31,778 nucleotides of DNA from an uncultured Flavobacterium sp. (GTDB lineage Bacteria > Bacteroidota > Bacteroidia > Flavobacteriales > Flavobacteriaceae), in the NCBI RefSeq assembly GCF_946482535.1, contig NZ_CAMLRU010000005.1, positions 1 to 31,778 of the forward strand, in the 5' to 3' direction. Positions 16,230-24,113 of this stretch are shown piece after piece. The notes beneath the pieces were generated by a model. The model searched no databases, had not been told where the DNA came from, and saw only the letters and a list, made by a program, of their open reading frames with translations. Position numbers and translations under genes: made by a program. Numbering within the stretch: position 1 is the stretch's first letter; each line of letters starts with the position of its first letter.

Positions 16230-16931
16230 ATGTCCAAACTCTACATAGTTCCCACGCCCATTGGCAACTTAGAAGACATGACTTTCAGAGCCATTAAAGT
16301 TTTGAAAGAAGTTGATTTGATTTTGGCGGAAGACACTCGCACCAGCGGGAAATTGCTCAAACATTTTGAGATTGCCACGCACATGCACAGCCACCACATG
16401 CACAACGAGCACAAAACGGTGGAGAATTTGATTAAGCGATTGCAAGCTGGTGAAAGTATTGCACTCATTAGCGATGCCGGAACACCGGCGATTTCCGATC
16501 CTGGATTTTTGTTGACCAGAGCTTGTGTAGAAAATAATATTGAAGTCGATTGTTTGCCCGGCGCCACCGCTTTTGTACCGGCTTTGGTGAATAGCGGTTT
16601 GCCCAATGATAGATTTGTATTCGAAGGATTTTTGCCCGAAAAGAAAGGCCGACAAACCCGTTATTTGGCATTAGCCGAAGAAACCAGAACGATGATTTTT
16701 TACGTGTCACCACACAAATTGGTTAAAACTTTGGCCGAATTTGTACAATATTTTGGAGAAGACCGACCGGTTTCGGTTTCCAGAGAATTATCGAAACTAC
16801 ATGAAGAAACCATTCGAGGAACTGCTGCTGAGGTTTTGAAACACTTTGAAACCAAAGTACCCAAAGGAGAAATTGTAGCGGTAGTTGCCGGTAAAACCGA
16901 AACAAAGTCGAGCAAAAAAAATCACGATTAA
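16230..16931 (+). CDS. rsmI: 16S rRNA (cytidine-1402-2'-O)-methyltransferase
   Basis: 233 residues. Begins LYIVPTPIGNLEDMTFRA, the RsmI signature, followed by AEDTRTSGKLL and SDAGTPAISDPG (SAM-binding, tetrapyrrole-methylase fold) and FEGFLPEKKGRQ. It methylates the ribose of C1402 in the ribosomal P site. Escherichia coli RsmI is about 286 residues; this one ends soon after EIVAVVAGK and lacks the small C-terminal domain, which I believe is normal in Bacteroidetes. Its start codon directly abuts the stop of the acidic protein gene. Confidence 0.95.
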   Translation: MSKLYIVPTPIGNLEDMTFRAIKVLKEVDLILAEDTRTSGKLLKHFEIATHMHSHHMHNEHKTVENLIKRLQAGESIALISDAGTPAISDPGFLLTRACVENNIEVDCLPGATAFVPALVNSGLPNDRFVFEGFLPEKKGRQTRYLALAEETRTMIFYVSPHKLVKTLAEFVQYFGEDRPVSVSRELSKLHEETIRGTAAEVLKHFETKVPKGEIVAVVAGKTETKSSKKNHD

Positions 16932-16936
16932 TTTTT

Positions 16937-17008
16937 GGGCGTTGCCTCGTTCTTCAAACGAGGCCGGGTTTTCCGCGCTACACGGTAGCCAGCTCCAACC
17001 CCTAACGC
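16937..17008. repeat. Structured intergenic element between rsmI and ade
   Basis: A 72-base element with nested pairings: GCGTT (16939-16943) with AACGC (17004-17008); an 8-bp arm GCCTCGTT (16944-16951) with AACGAGGC (16957-16964); GGGTT (16966-16970) with AACCC (16997-17001); and inside it GCTAC (16977-16981) with GTAGC (16985-16989). Together they form a three-way-junction-like fold. From memory, GGGCGTT...GGCCGGG..TTCCGC....CCCTAACGC is a recurrent intergenic sequence in flavobacteria. It lies where rsmI and ade converge and has no strong T-run. Confidence 0.65.
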
Positions 17009-17014
17009 AATTGC

Positions 17015-18637
17015 TTAATCAACAACCAAATCCGTAAAAGCAAATTGTTTTCCGCTAAACAAACCTTTATCCGACAATTTTAAATCGGGTATCACCAGCA
17101 AAGCCATAAACGAAAGTGTCATAAAAGGCGCTTTTAAAGTACTGCCCAATTCTTTGGCCATCGCATCAATTTCCTGATACAAACGCCCGGCTTCCCAACC
17201 GTTTTGGTCGCTCATAATACCGGCCACCGGCAATGCCAACGATTTTTTATCGGAACCATTGACAGCACAAATACCGCCGGTATTTTGAATAATCAAGTTT
17301 ACTGCACTCAAAATTTCTTCATCCGAAGTGCCAACGACCACAATATTATGGCAATCATGGGCGACCGAACTGGCAATCGCTCCTTTTTTCAACCCGAAAT
17401 TTTTGATAAAAGCCACGGCTACCGGAGCATTTTCATACCGATTGACTACCGCCATCTTCAATACATCATGCTCTGTATCGGAAACCAAATTACCGTCCAG
17501 AATTTTAGGCGAACAATGAATTTCATTGGTAATCAATTGCCCTTCTAAAGCTTCGATAACCCGAATCGTTTTGGCTGAACTCGGCACTTCAAAATCGCTT
17601 AAAACTTTAGCCGAAGTATTAAAATTATTGGGTTTGTCAAAGGCTACAGGTTGAACGAAAGACTGACTGTTTTCGGCCACCAATTCGCCATTGATGTACG
17701 TTTGCAACACTTTAAAATGGGTTAAATCTTCCACCACGATAAAATCGGCAGGGTCATTTTCTTTCAATAAACCAACGGCCATTTTGTAATGTTTAACCGG
17801 ATTGATACAAGCCATTTGCAGAATTTTGAAAACGTCAAAACCTTTGGTAACAGCACGAGCACACAATTGGTTGATATGGCCTACAATCAAATCATCGGGA
17901 TGTTTGTCATCGGAACAGAACATCATGTTTTCATAGTGATTGGGCAATAAATCGATTAAAGCTTCAAAATTTTTAGCCGCACTGCCTTCACGGATAATCA
18001 CTTTCATTCCTAGCGACAATTTCTCAGCTGCTTCTTCATAAGTAAAACACTCGTGATCGGTTGTAATTCCGGCAGAGATGTATTTTTGAACCGCTTCGCC
18101 TCGCAAGCCGGGCGCATGACCGTCAACGGGTTTGTTGTAATGTTTCGCCCAAGCTATTTTTTTTAACACTTCTTCATCGTCAAACAAAACACCCGGATAA
18201 TTCATCATTTCGGCCAAATAATAGATATCGGGATGTGCCATCAGTTCTTTGATTTGTTCTGAATCAATGACCGCTCCGGCAGTTTCAAAAAAGGTAGCCG
18301 GAACACAAGATGGCGCACCAAAGTGAAATTTTAGCGGGACTTTTTTGCCGTTTTCAATCATATAATACACACCGTCTTTGCCCAATACATTGGCAATTTC
18401 ATGCGGATCGGAAATGGTGCCAACGGTTCCGTGTAGTACGGCTATTTTGGCAAATTCGGAAGGAACCAGCATCGAGCTTTCAATGTGGATGTGGGCATCG
18501 ATAAATCCGGGAAGGATATAGTTTTTGACGTTGTGCTGTTTTTCCGTCAAGGAAATAATTTTCCCATCGGCCACGGTAATTTCTCCCGAATAAATTCTTT
18601 TGTTTTCGATATCGACAATCTGACCTTGAATTTGCAT
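17015..18637 (-). CDS. ade: Adenine deaminase
   Basis: 540 residues, an amidohydrolase. Metal ligands His49 and His51 in [13 protein letters not shown], then [19 protein letters not shown] and the C-terminal domain with [19 protein letters not shown] and [18 protein letters not shown], which are typical of bacterial adenine deaminase (Ade) rather than dihydroorotase or urease. It converts adenine to hypoxanthine and ammonia in purine salvage, in the cytosol with a binuclear metal site. Length is slightly under the common 550-600. Single gene, divergent from recJ. Confidence 0.93.
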   Translation of the reverse strand: MQIQGQIVDIENKRIYSGEITVADGKIISLTEKQHNVKNYILPGFIDAHIHIESSMLVPSEFAKIAVLHGTVGTISDPHEIANVLGKDGVYYMIENGKKVPLKFHFGAPSCVPATFFETAGAVIDSEQIKELMAHPDIYYLAEMMNYPGVLFDDEEVLKKIAWAKHYNKPVDGHAPGLRGEAVQKYISAGITTDHECFTYEEAAEKLSLGMKVIIREGSAAKNFEALIDLLPNHYENMMFCSDDKHPDDLIVGHINQLCARAVTKGFDVFKILQMACINPVKHYKMAVGLLKENDPADFIVVEDLTHFKVLQTYINGELVAENSQSFVQPVAFDKPNNFNTSAKVLSDFEVPSSAKTIRVIEALEGQLITNEIHCSPKILDGNLVSDTEHDVLKMAVVNRYENAPVAVAFIKNFGLKKGAIASSVAHDCHNIVVVGTSDEEILSAVNLIIQNTGGICAVNGSDKKSLALPVAGIMSDQNGWEAGRLYQEIDAMAKELGSTLKAPFMTLSFMALLVIPDLKLSDKGLFSGKQFAFTDLVVD

Positions 18638-18656
18638 TTTTATACCATTTGAAATT

Positions 18657-18664
18657 CAAATGTA
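18657..18664 (-). promoter_or_regulatory. Candidate -7 box for ade
   Basis: Reads TACATTTG on the minus strand, an exact TAnnTTTG, 20 bases from the ATG. No TTG at the -33 position. It shares the 112-base divergent region with the recJ promoter. Confidence 0.5.
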
Positions 18665-18710
18665 AAGAATAAATACGCTAAAACTGTAACAAACCTGCAG
18701 TTGCTTTTCC

Positions 18711-18718
18711 TATTTTTG
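18711..18718 (+). promoter_or_regulatory. Candidate -7 box for recJ
   Basis: TATTTTTG, an exact TAnnTTTG, 31 bases before the recJ ATG. Upstream only a weak CTG is seen, about 24 bases away. Confidence 0.5.
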
Positions 18719-18749
18719 TGACTGACAATTCTGAAATTCATAATTCAAT

Positions 18750-20438
18750 ATGCGCTGGACTTTAAAACCAAAACCTTCAACCGATAAAGTGAAAGCTTTG
18801 GCCACGGTATTAAAAGTTGATGAACTTATTGCAACGCTTTTGGTACAAAGAGGGATTGAAACTTACGAAGCAGCGCGCCAATTTTTCCGCCCGAGTTTGG
18901 ATGATTTGCACGACCCGTATTTAATGAAAGATATGGACAAAGCGGTTTCGCGAATAGAAGCAGCTATTGTTGAAGGAGAGAATATTTTAGTTTTTGGGGA
19001 TTATGATGTTGATGGTACGACAGCGGTTTCTTTGATGTCGAGTTATTTGAAAAGCTTTTATCCTAATGTAGCGACTTATATTCCCGACCGATATGACGAA
19101 GGTTACGGGGTTTCTTATAAAGGCATTGATTTTGCCGACGACAATGGTTTTTCCTTAATCATTGCGCTCGATTGCGGGATTAAATCTATAGATCATGTGG
19201 CTTACGCCAAAAATAAAAATATCGACTTTATTATTTGTGATCACCACCGACCGGGAGAAGTTTTGCCCGAAGCAGTAGCGGTTTTAGACCCGAAAAGGGC
19301 CGATTGTAATTATCCTTATGATGAATTGTGCGGCTGTGGTGTTGGGTTTAAACTCATTCAGGCTTTGGCACAAAACCGAAACCAAACCATTGAAGATTTG
19401 GTTCCCTATTTAGATTTAGTAGCCACCGCCATTGCAGCCGATATTGTTCCGATTACCGGGGAAAACAGGGTATTGGCTAAGTTTGGCTTGGAAGTCATTA
19501 ACAGCCATCCGCGACCGGGAATTAAAGCTTTGATACAGAATGTCAAGAAAAAAGTATTGACCATAACCGATGTCGTTTTTATCATTGCCCCGAGAATTAA
19601 TGCTGCCGGAAGAATCAAACACGGCAATGAAGCAGTGGCTTTGCTCACGGAATATGATTTAGACCAAGCCGAAATTTTCGCTTCCGAAATCGAGCAACAC
19701 AATTCCGACCGAAAAGATTTAGACAAACAAATTACAGCAGAAGCTTTGTTGCAAATCTCTGAAAACAAGGAAACCGAAAAATTCACTACCGTTGTTTACC
19801 AAGAAAACTGGCACAAAGGCGTAATCGGCATAGTAGCTTCTCGCTTGACGGAAACTTATTATCGCCCGACGATTGTTTTTACCAAAAGCGGCGACAAACT
19901 CGCTGCATCGGCACGTTCGGTGAAAGATTTTGACATTTATAATGCCTTAGAAGCTTGTGCGGAACATTTGGAACAATTTGGCGGACACATGTATGCGGCC
20001 GGAATGACTTTGAAAGAAGACAATTATGCCGCTTTCAAAGAAGCATTTGAAAGAACCGTTGAAGAAAGCATACATCCTGATTTACTAACGCCTGAAATTT
20101 CGGTTGATGCGGAAATTGATTTAGCGGATATTAATGAAAGATTGATTAGAATCTTAAATCAATTCGAGCCTTTTGGTCCACAAAATATGACTCCGGTTTT
20201 TATGTCGAAAGGTCTTAAAGATACCGGCTATGCGAAAGGAATTGGTGCCGATGAAGACCATTTGAAATTGTTTGTTAAACAAAATAATTCACCGGGTTTT
20301 GGCGCTATTGGTTTTGGCTTAGGAAAGAAATTGGATTTGGTGAAAAATCAGCAACTTTTTGATGCGGTTTATTGCATCGATGAAAATGAGTTCAACGGAA
20401 ATGTGTCGGTTCAGTTGAGGTTGAAAGATTTACGGTAG
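18750..20438 (+). CDS. recJ: Single-stranded-DNA-specific exonuclease RecJ
   Basis: 562 residues, full length. The DHH phosphoesterase core has VFGDYDVDGTTA (Asp84-Thr90), DRYDEGYG, ALDCG (140-143) and DHH at 164-166, which bind two metal ions. The DHHA1 part has SARSVKDFDIYNALE and GGHMYAAGMTL, and a C-terminal OB-like region follows. It degrades single-stranded DNA 5' to 3' in mismatch repair and recombination. Its stop is 10 bases before the left inverted repeat of the GIY-YIG unit, so that repeat lies in its 3' untranslated region. Confidence 0.96.
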   Translation: MRWTLKPKPSTDKVKALATVLKVDELIATLLVQRGIETYEAARQFFRPSLDDLHDPYLMKDMDKAVSRIEAAIVEGENILVFGDYDVDGTTAVSLMSSYLKSFYPNVATYIPDRYDEGYGVSYKGIDFADDNGFSLIIALDCGIKSIDHVAYAKNKNIDFIICDHHRPGEVLPEAVAVLDPKRADCNYPYDELCGCGVGFKLIQALAQNRNQTIEDLVPYLDLVATAIAADIVPITGENRVLAKFGLEVINSHPRPGIKALIQNVKKKVLTITDVVFIIAPRINAAGRIKHGNEAVALLTEYDLDQAEIFASEIEQHNSDRKDLDKQITAEALLQISENKETEKFTTVVYQENWHKGVIGIVASRLTETYYRPTIVFTKSGDKLAASARSVKDFDIYNALEACAEHLEQFGGHMYAAGMTLKEDNYAAFKEAFERTVEESIHPDLLTPEISVDAEIDLADINERLIRILNQFEPFGPQNMTPVFMSKGLKDTGYAKGIGADEDHLKLFVKQNNSPGFGAIGFGLGKKLDLVKNQQLFDAVYCIDENEFNGNVSVQLRLKDLR

Positions 20439-20448
20439 TTTATTTTTT

Positions 20449-20478
20449 TTGTCATTTCGACGAAGGAGAAATCACATA
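20449..20478 (+). repeat. Left 30-bp inverted repeat of the GIY-YIG unit
   Basis: Begins TTGTCATTTCGACGAAGGAG and ends AAATCACATA. It matches the reverse complement of 20843-20872 at 29 of 30 positions (G at 20462 is the difference). Its GTC-ATTTC-GAC core is a small hairpin in itself. It starts 10 bases after the recJ stop. Confidence 0.9.
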
Positions 20479-20512
20479 ACACTAATAAGGACAAACTATT
20501 TATTACGCAATT

Positions 20513-20839
20513 ATGTTCAACTCTAAACAAGGTTTTCATACTTATTACGTTTATATCATTACCAATTCTTATCGATCCACTTTCTACATCGGAATGACTA
20601 ACAATCTGAAAGAAAGATTGAAACAGCACAAAGAAAATATTGAATTTGGCAATAAAACTTTTGCTTCAAAATACAATTTAGAATTTTTAGTCTACTATGA
20701 AAAATTCACATGGGTGCAAGAAGCTATAGCTAGAGAAAAAGAATTAAAAAAATGGAGAAGAGAAAAGAAACTAAATTTGATTCGGGAATTTAATCCGGAA
20801 TTTGAATTTTTAAATCATCACTTCAGTAGTATGGCTTAG
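20513..20839 (+). CDS. Small GIY-YIG nuclease-domain protein enclosed by inverted repeats
   Basis: 108 residues, essentially one GIY-YIG domain. The motif appears as YVY (12-14) and YIG (25-27), followed by catalytic-type Arg35 in LKERLKQH and a metal-binding Glu in AIAREKELKKW (Glu75 or Glu77). This layout fits the UvrC-like short GIY-YIG family (COG2827 type), usually about 80-110 residues and without a DNA-recognition domain. Family members cut DNA, but few of this small group have a known role. The gene lies between 30-bp inverted repeats, with the stop 3 bases from the right one. No exact promoter is seen; read-through from recJ is possible. Confidence 0.9.
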   Translation: MFNSKQGFHTYYVYIITNSYRSTFYIGMTNNLKERLKQHKENIEFGNKTFASKYNLEFLVYYEKFTWVQEAIAREKELKKWRREKKLNLIREFNPEFEFLNHHFSSMA

Positions 20840-20842
20840 CAA

Positions 20843-20872
20843 TATGTGATTTCTCCTTTGTCGAAATGACAA
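20843..20872 (-). repeat. Right 30-bp inverted repeat of the GIY-YIG unit
   Basis: Reverse complement of the left repeat with one mismatch. It holds the hairpin TTGTC-GAAAT-GACAA (from 20858) and begins 3 bases after the nuclease stop codon. Confidence 0.9.
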
Positions 20873-20895
20873 GTGATAATTGTCGAAATGACAAG
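20873..20895 (-). repeat. Truncated tandem copy of the right repeat
   Basis: GTGATAATTGTCGAAATGACAAG repeats the right repeat in the same orientation but lacks its TTCTCC segment. The shared TTGTCGAAATGACAAG recurs with a 21-base period. It ends 15 bases before the lpxH-like stop codon. Confidence 0.8.
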
Positions 20896-20910
20896 AAATG
20901 TTTGCGGTAA

Positions 20911-21663
20911 TTAGTATTCCTTCAACTCGAAATTCTCCCCATCAAAAACGCCATAAGTAAAATAGCCAATCCAGTCACCAAGGTTTACGTATTCTGCGTT
21001 CTCGCCTACTTTAATTACCATCGGCAGATGTCGGTGACCAAAAATGAGGTAGTTGTAATGTTTGGTTTCGAGTTTACGTTTGGCGTATTGCACCAACCAT
21101 TCGTTTTCTTCACCTAAAAATTTAACATCGGCTTCGCCTGAAATCAGTTTGTTTTTTACCGATAAATATTGGGCTAATTTAACCCCAATATCCGGATGCA
21201 ACCAACGATAAAGCCATTTGGAAAACGGATTGGTAAACACTTTCTTCATGCGTTTATAGCCTTTGTCGCCCGGACCTTTGCCGTCACCGTGGCCAATTAA
21301 AAACGTTTTGCCGTTAAATTCATATTCCTGATTGTCGTGGTACACCGGAATGTTCAACTCTTTTTCGAAATAATCATTCATCCACAAATCGTGGTTGCCC
21401 ACAAAAAAGTAAATCGGGATGCCGCTGTCGCGAATTTCGGCCAGTTTGCCTAATACACGAACGAAACCTTTGGGCACAACCGTTTTATATTCGAACCAAA
21501 AGTCAAATAAATCGCCCAACAAGAAAATCACTTCAGCATCTTTCTTAACTTCATCCAGCCAAGCTACAAATTTTTGTTCCCGCGGGAAACTGGCTTCAGC
21601 AGTTGGTGCGCCAAAGTGTTGGTCGGAAGCGAAATATATTTTTTTGTTGGAAGAGATTTGCAT
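20911..21663 (-). CDS. lpxH: UDP-2,3-diacylglucosamine diphosphatase-like metallophosphoesterase
   Basis: 250 residues from the ATG at 21663. Calcineurin-like metal-binding blocks in order: SDQHFG (13-18), LLGDLFDFWFEY, VGNHDLWM, GHGDGKGPGD and FGHRHLP. The FDFWFEY and GHGDG segments and the length suit LpxH, which removes UMP from UDP-2,3-diacylglucosamine in lipid A synthesis at the inner membrane. The frame is open to a TTG at 21672, but ATG at 21663 is preferred; it leaves 9 bases after the queD stop. Symbol assigned by similarity; other LpxH-like phosphoesterases exist in Bacteroidetes. Confidence 0.85.
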   Translation of the reverse strand: MQISSNKKIYFASDQHFGAPTAEASFPREQKFVAWLDEVKKDAEVIFLLGDLFDFWFEYKTVVPKGFVRVLGKLAEIRDSGIPIYFFVGNHDLWMNDYFEKELNIPVYHDNQEYEFNGKTFLIGHGDGKGPGDKGYKRMKKVFTNPFSKWLYRWLHPDIGVKLAQYLSVKNKLISGEADVKFLGEENEWLVQYAKRKLETKHYNYLIFGHRHLPMVIKVGENAEYVNLGDWIGYFTYGVFDGENFELKEY

Positions 21664-21672
21664 GAAGATCAA

Positions 21673-22125
21673 TTAAAGATTATCCGAAGCATACCATTCG
21701 GCAAAAGAGGTTTCGGTTTCTTGCAGTTTTAGCGAATGCAAAAGTATGTCTTTGGGCAAACGACTTTTTATTTTTTGGGCAAAATCGGTGACCATATTTT
21801 CGCTGGTGGGTTGGTAATCAACTAAAATTACGTGATGTCCGCGATTTTTTAATTCGGCTGCTAACTCAACATGCGGCGTATTTTTATTAAACACAGTAGC
21901 GTGGTCAAAAATATCTACAATTTCTTCTTTCACTATTTTTTTCAAATCCGAAAAATCAATCACCATCCCGAATTTTACATTGGAAGTATCCGTAATAGGC
22001 TTACCGATTACTGTTACCGACAATTTATAGCTGTGGCCATGCACGTTTTTACATTTGCCGTCATAGCCGTAAAGTGCATGTCCGGTTTCGAAAGAAAATT
22101 GTTTGGTGATTCGGATGTTACTCAT
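21673..22125 (-). CDS. queD: 6-carboxy-5,6,7,8-tetrahydropterin synthase family protein
   Basis: 150 residues. Zinc ligands His16 (FETGHALYG), His29 and His31 in the CKNVHGHSY motif (Cys25 is the catalytic-type Cys), then MVIDFSDLKK, DHATVF, PTSENM and a final LQETETSFAEWY with the conserved pterin-binding Glu. This is the 6-pyruvoyl-tetrahydropterin synthase fold; a CxxxHGH version fits QueD, the second step of queuosine synthesis. No other queuosine genes are nearby. It sits in the minus-strand run crotonase, small membrane protein, queD, lpxH. Confidence 0.92.
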   Translation of the reverse strand: MSNIRITKQFSFETGHALYGYDGKCKNVHGHSYKLSVTVIGKPITDTSNVKFGMVIDFSDLKKIVKEEIVDIFDHATVFNKNTPHVELAAELKNRGHHVILVDYQPTSENMVTDFAQKIKSRLPKDILLHSLKLQETETSFAEWYASDNL

Positions 22126-22163
22126 GAAAGCAGTTTTTACGGTGCAAATTTAGTAAAATATTA

Positions 22164-22337
22164 CTAGAGCTCGTCTTGTCTTTTTTTGGCTTTGCGATAC
22201 ATCAACCAGGCCAGCCCAACCAAGACAACAAAAGGCAGTACATAGCCAATCCAAACCCCGATTAAATAACCGTTATCGGGAGCGTTTTTTATTTTTTCAT
22301 CGATATTGACTTGCTGAAGTAGTGAAATGAGTGTCAT
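22164..22337 (-). CDS. 57-residue single-span membrane protein
   Basis: A short ORF read on the minus strand from ATG at 22337 to TAG at 22164-22166. It starts MTLISLLQQVNIDEKIKNAP, has one strong membrane span (about residues 24-47, with many Val/Leu and aromatic residues) and a basic end (YRKAKKRQDEL). It begins 3 bases after the crotonase stop and ends 38 bases before queD, so it fits tightly into this minus-strand operon. The positive tail suggests an N-out, C-in orientation. I do not recognise a family; small CcmD-like proteins have a similar shape. Confidence 0.7.
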   Translation of the reverse strand: MTLISLLQQVNIDEKIKNAPDNGYLIGVWIGYVLPFVVLVGLAWLMYRKAKKRQDEL

Positions 22338-22340
22338 GGT

Positions 22341-23102
22341 TTATTTTTTAAATTCGTTCAACGCATTTTTAGTAAAGTCGGAAAGCACCAATTTCCCGGA
22401 AATAGCAGCGCGTTCATACAAAAGGGTATCCCAATTTTCAGTACCTTCCCAAAATACTTTTTTCATTTCGGTTAAGGCTTCCGGATTATAACTTGCTAAT
22501 TTTTTGGCGAAAGCCAAAACCACTTCGTCTAACTCTCCATAGCTGTCAAAAACATCGGCATAAAGTCCTTTTTCAACGGCCCAATCGGCTGTTTGCCAAG
22601 TGTTGGGTTGTAAAGTTAGTTGCGTCATAGCCGTTTTCCCGATTTTTCTGGAAACTGCCGGTTCAATTACAAACGGCCCGATACCAATGGCGATTTCGGA
22701 TAATTTAATGGAAGCATCTTGGTAAGCAAAGGCAAAGTCACAAGCCGAAGCTAAACCCACACCGCCACCAACGGCTTTCCCTTGAATTTTACCGATAATG
22801 AGTTTGGAGCATTTACGCATCGCATTAATGACATTGGCAAAGCCGGAAAAGAATTTTTTCCCAGTTTCAAAATCGGTTATGGAAAGCAATTCGTCAAAGG
22901 AAGCACCTGCGCAGAAAGTTTTGCCTTCGCTTTGCAAAATGATCACATTGACATTGCTGTTGTTACTCAGGTTGTTGAGTTCTTCGGTTAGTTTTTGTAA
23001 TAAATCACTCGGAAAAGCATTGCTCGCCGGATGGCTAAAAGTTATCGTGGCAATTTTGTCTTGGAATTCAACGGAGATATTGCCCTTTGTATTGTCAGTC
23101 AT
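22341..23102 (-). CDS. Enoyl-CoA hydratase/isomerase family protein
   Basis: 253 residues, a single crotonase-fold domain. The oxyanion-hole segments are FCAGASFDEL (63-72) and KAVGGGVGLASACDFAF (109-125); the acid/base region is LSEIAIGIGPFVIEP with Glu136 and Glu147. The family acts on acyl-CoA thioesters (hydration, isomerisation and others) in fatty-acid or amino-acid breakdown. The exact substrate cannot be read, and no beta-oxidation partners are beside it. It heads the minus-strand run leading to the 57-residue protein, queD and lpxH. Confidence 0.88.
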   Translation of the reverse strand: MTDNTKGNISVEFQDKIATITFSHPASNAFPSDLLQKLTEELNNLSNNSNVNVIILQSEGKTFCAGASFDELLSITDFETGKKFFSGFANVINAMRKCSKLIIGKIQGKAVGGGVGLASACDFAFAYQDASIKLSEIAIGIGPFVIEPAVSRKIGKTAMTQLTLQPNTWQTADWAVEKGLYADVFDSYGELDEVVLAFAKKLASYNPEALTEMKKVFWEGTENWDTLLYERAAISGKLVLSDFTKNALNEFKK

Positions 23103-23138
23103 TTTTTTAAAAGTTTAAACAAATTTACGTAAAAATAA

Positions 23139-23163
23139 AAGGTTGCCTTTTGGGCAACCTTAA
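23139..23163 (-). terminator. Intrinsic terminator after the Omp28-family lipoprotein gene
   Basis: Stem GGTTGCC (23141-23147) with GGCAACC (23153-23159), extended by A-T pairs. On the minus strand it is followed by TTTTATTTTT. Confidence 0.85.
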
Positions 23164-23182
23164 TTTATTTTTGATATTGATG

Positions 23183-24013
23183 TTACGGATTTTCTTCAAA
23201 CTCTTGGTCTTCATTGGCATGCGCCGCTCTTGAATTTATAGCTACATTATCTTCTCCTACCAAGAAAGCCACAAAATTGATATTGGCCGCATTAGCTACG
23301 TTAGCAGGAACCGGAATAGAAAAGCTTTTGGTAATCGTACTTCCTGCGGTGGTATTTTCGGTAATCGCATCTCCAAGAATATCCGTCATTGCCGCTCTTA
23401 AAACGTGATTGTGAACATAGGCCGGAATAGGATTCACGTTATCATAATAAGTGGTATAGTTGCGTTGCATGTAAACAAGATTGTCTTCTAATAAATATAC
23501 CACTAATTTTAAATTGGAGTAATTCAATGCAAATTTGATATTTACATCAAGGTTCACCATTCCGTCTTGAACAGTAGAACTCATGGCAATACCCATCCCC
23601 GAGTTGTTTCCGGTCAAATCAATTGCTTCTTGTGTATTGGTTGGTTCCGGAAAAGTCCAAACAATCATTCTGTTCAATCTGGAAACCGGCAAAGCCAATG
23701 GGCTATCCGGTAAAATTAAATTTTTAAGAGGTGCAATTCCTTCAAAATGATAAGGGTCATTGCCGTTGTGAATAGCCACTGTAACTACTTTATCGCTTTG
23801 TGCTTTCACTTCATCAATAGCATGGGCAACTCTGGTACAATTGCCACACCATGTTCCCGTATAATCTTCAATCAAAACTCTTTTTTTGAAATAGCCTGAA
23901 ATAGGAGGAGTGTCTACACTACCATCAGGAATATTTTCAACTACTGTAGTATCTCCACAAGAAGTTAAAAGAGCCGAAAGGAAGAATAAGCTTAAGTAAA
24001 ATGATTTCTTCAT
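23183..24013 (-). CDS. Omp28-family lipoprotein with thioredoxin-like CxxC
   Basis: 276 residues. Lipoprotein signal with lipobox LLTSC (Cys19), then a thioredoxin-like domain starting RVLIEDYTGTWCGNCTR, with the redox-type pair Cys56/Cys59 (CGNC), and a beta-rich C-terminal half (about 150-270). This is the arrangement of the Omp28 family named after a Porphyromonas gingivalis outer-membrane protein. The CxxC suggests disulfide exchange at the cell surface or periplasm, not demonstrated here. It is divergent from the TlpA-like gene, with 100 bases between the two start codons, and has its own terminator. Confidence 0.88.
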   Translation of the reverse strand: MKKSFYLSLFFLSALLTSCGDTTVVENIPDGSVDTPPISGYFKKRVLIEDYTGTWCGNCTRVAHAIDEVKAQSDKVVTVAIHNGNDPYHFEGIAPLKNLILPDSPLALPVSRLNRMIVWTFPEPTNTQEAIDLTGNNSGMGIAMSSTVQDGMVNLDVNIKFALNYSNLKLVVYLLEDNLVYMQRNYTTYYDNVNPIPAYVHNHVLRAAMTDILGDAITENTTAGSTITKSFSIPVPANVANAANINFVAFLVGEDNVAINSRAAHANEDQEFEENP

Positions 24014-24113
24014 AATTATTTATTTCAAAATGAACATTATACTGCAAAAAAATAAAAAAAATTTCATATTGTATCACATTATTCATTTATTTGTCAAAAA
24101 TAACTACCTAACC

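Noticed and set aside
20449..20872. Classical insertion sequence
   Set aside because: There is no transposase and no visible target-site duplication; the enclosed gene is a GIY-YIG nuclease, so it is reported as an inverted-repeat unit instead.
24030..24113. Longer start for the TlpA-like protein
   Set aside because: It would put 28 Asn/Lys/hydrophobic residues before a proper signal peptide; ATG at 24114 is better.
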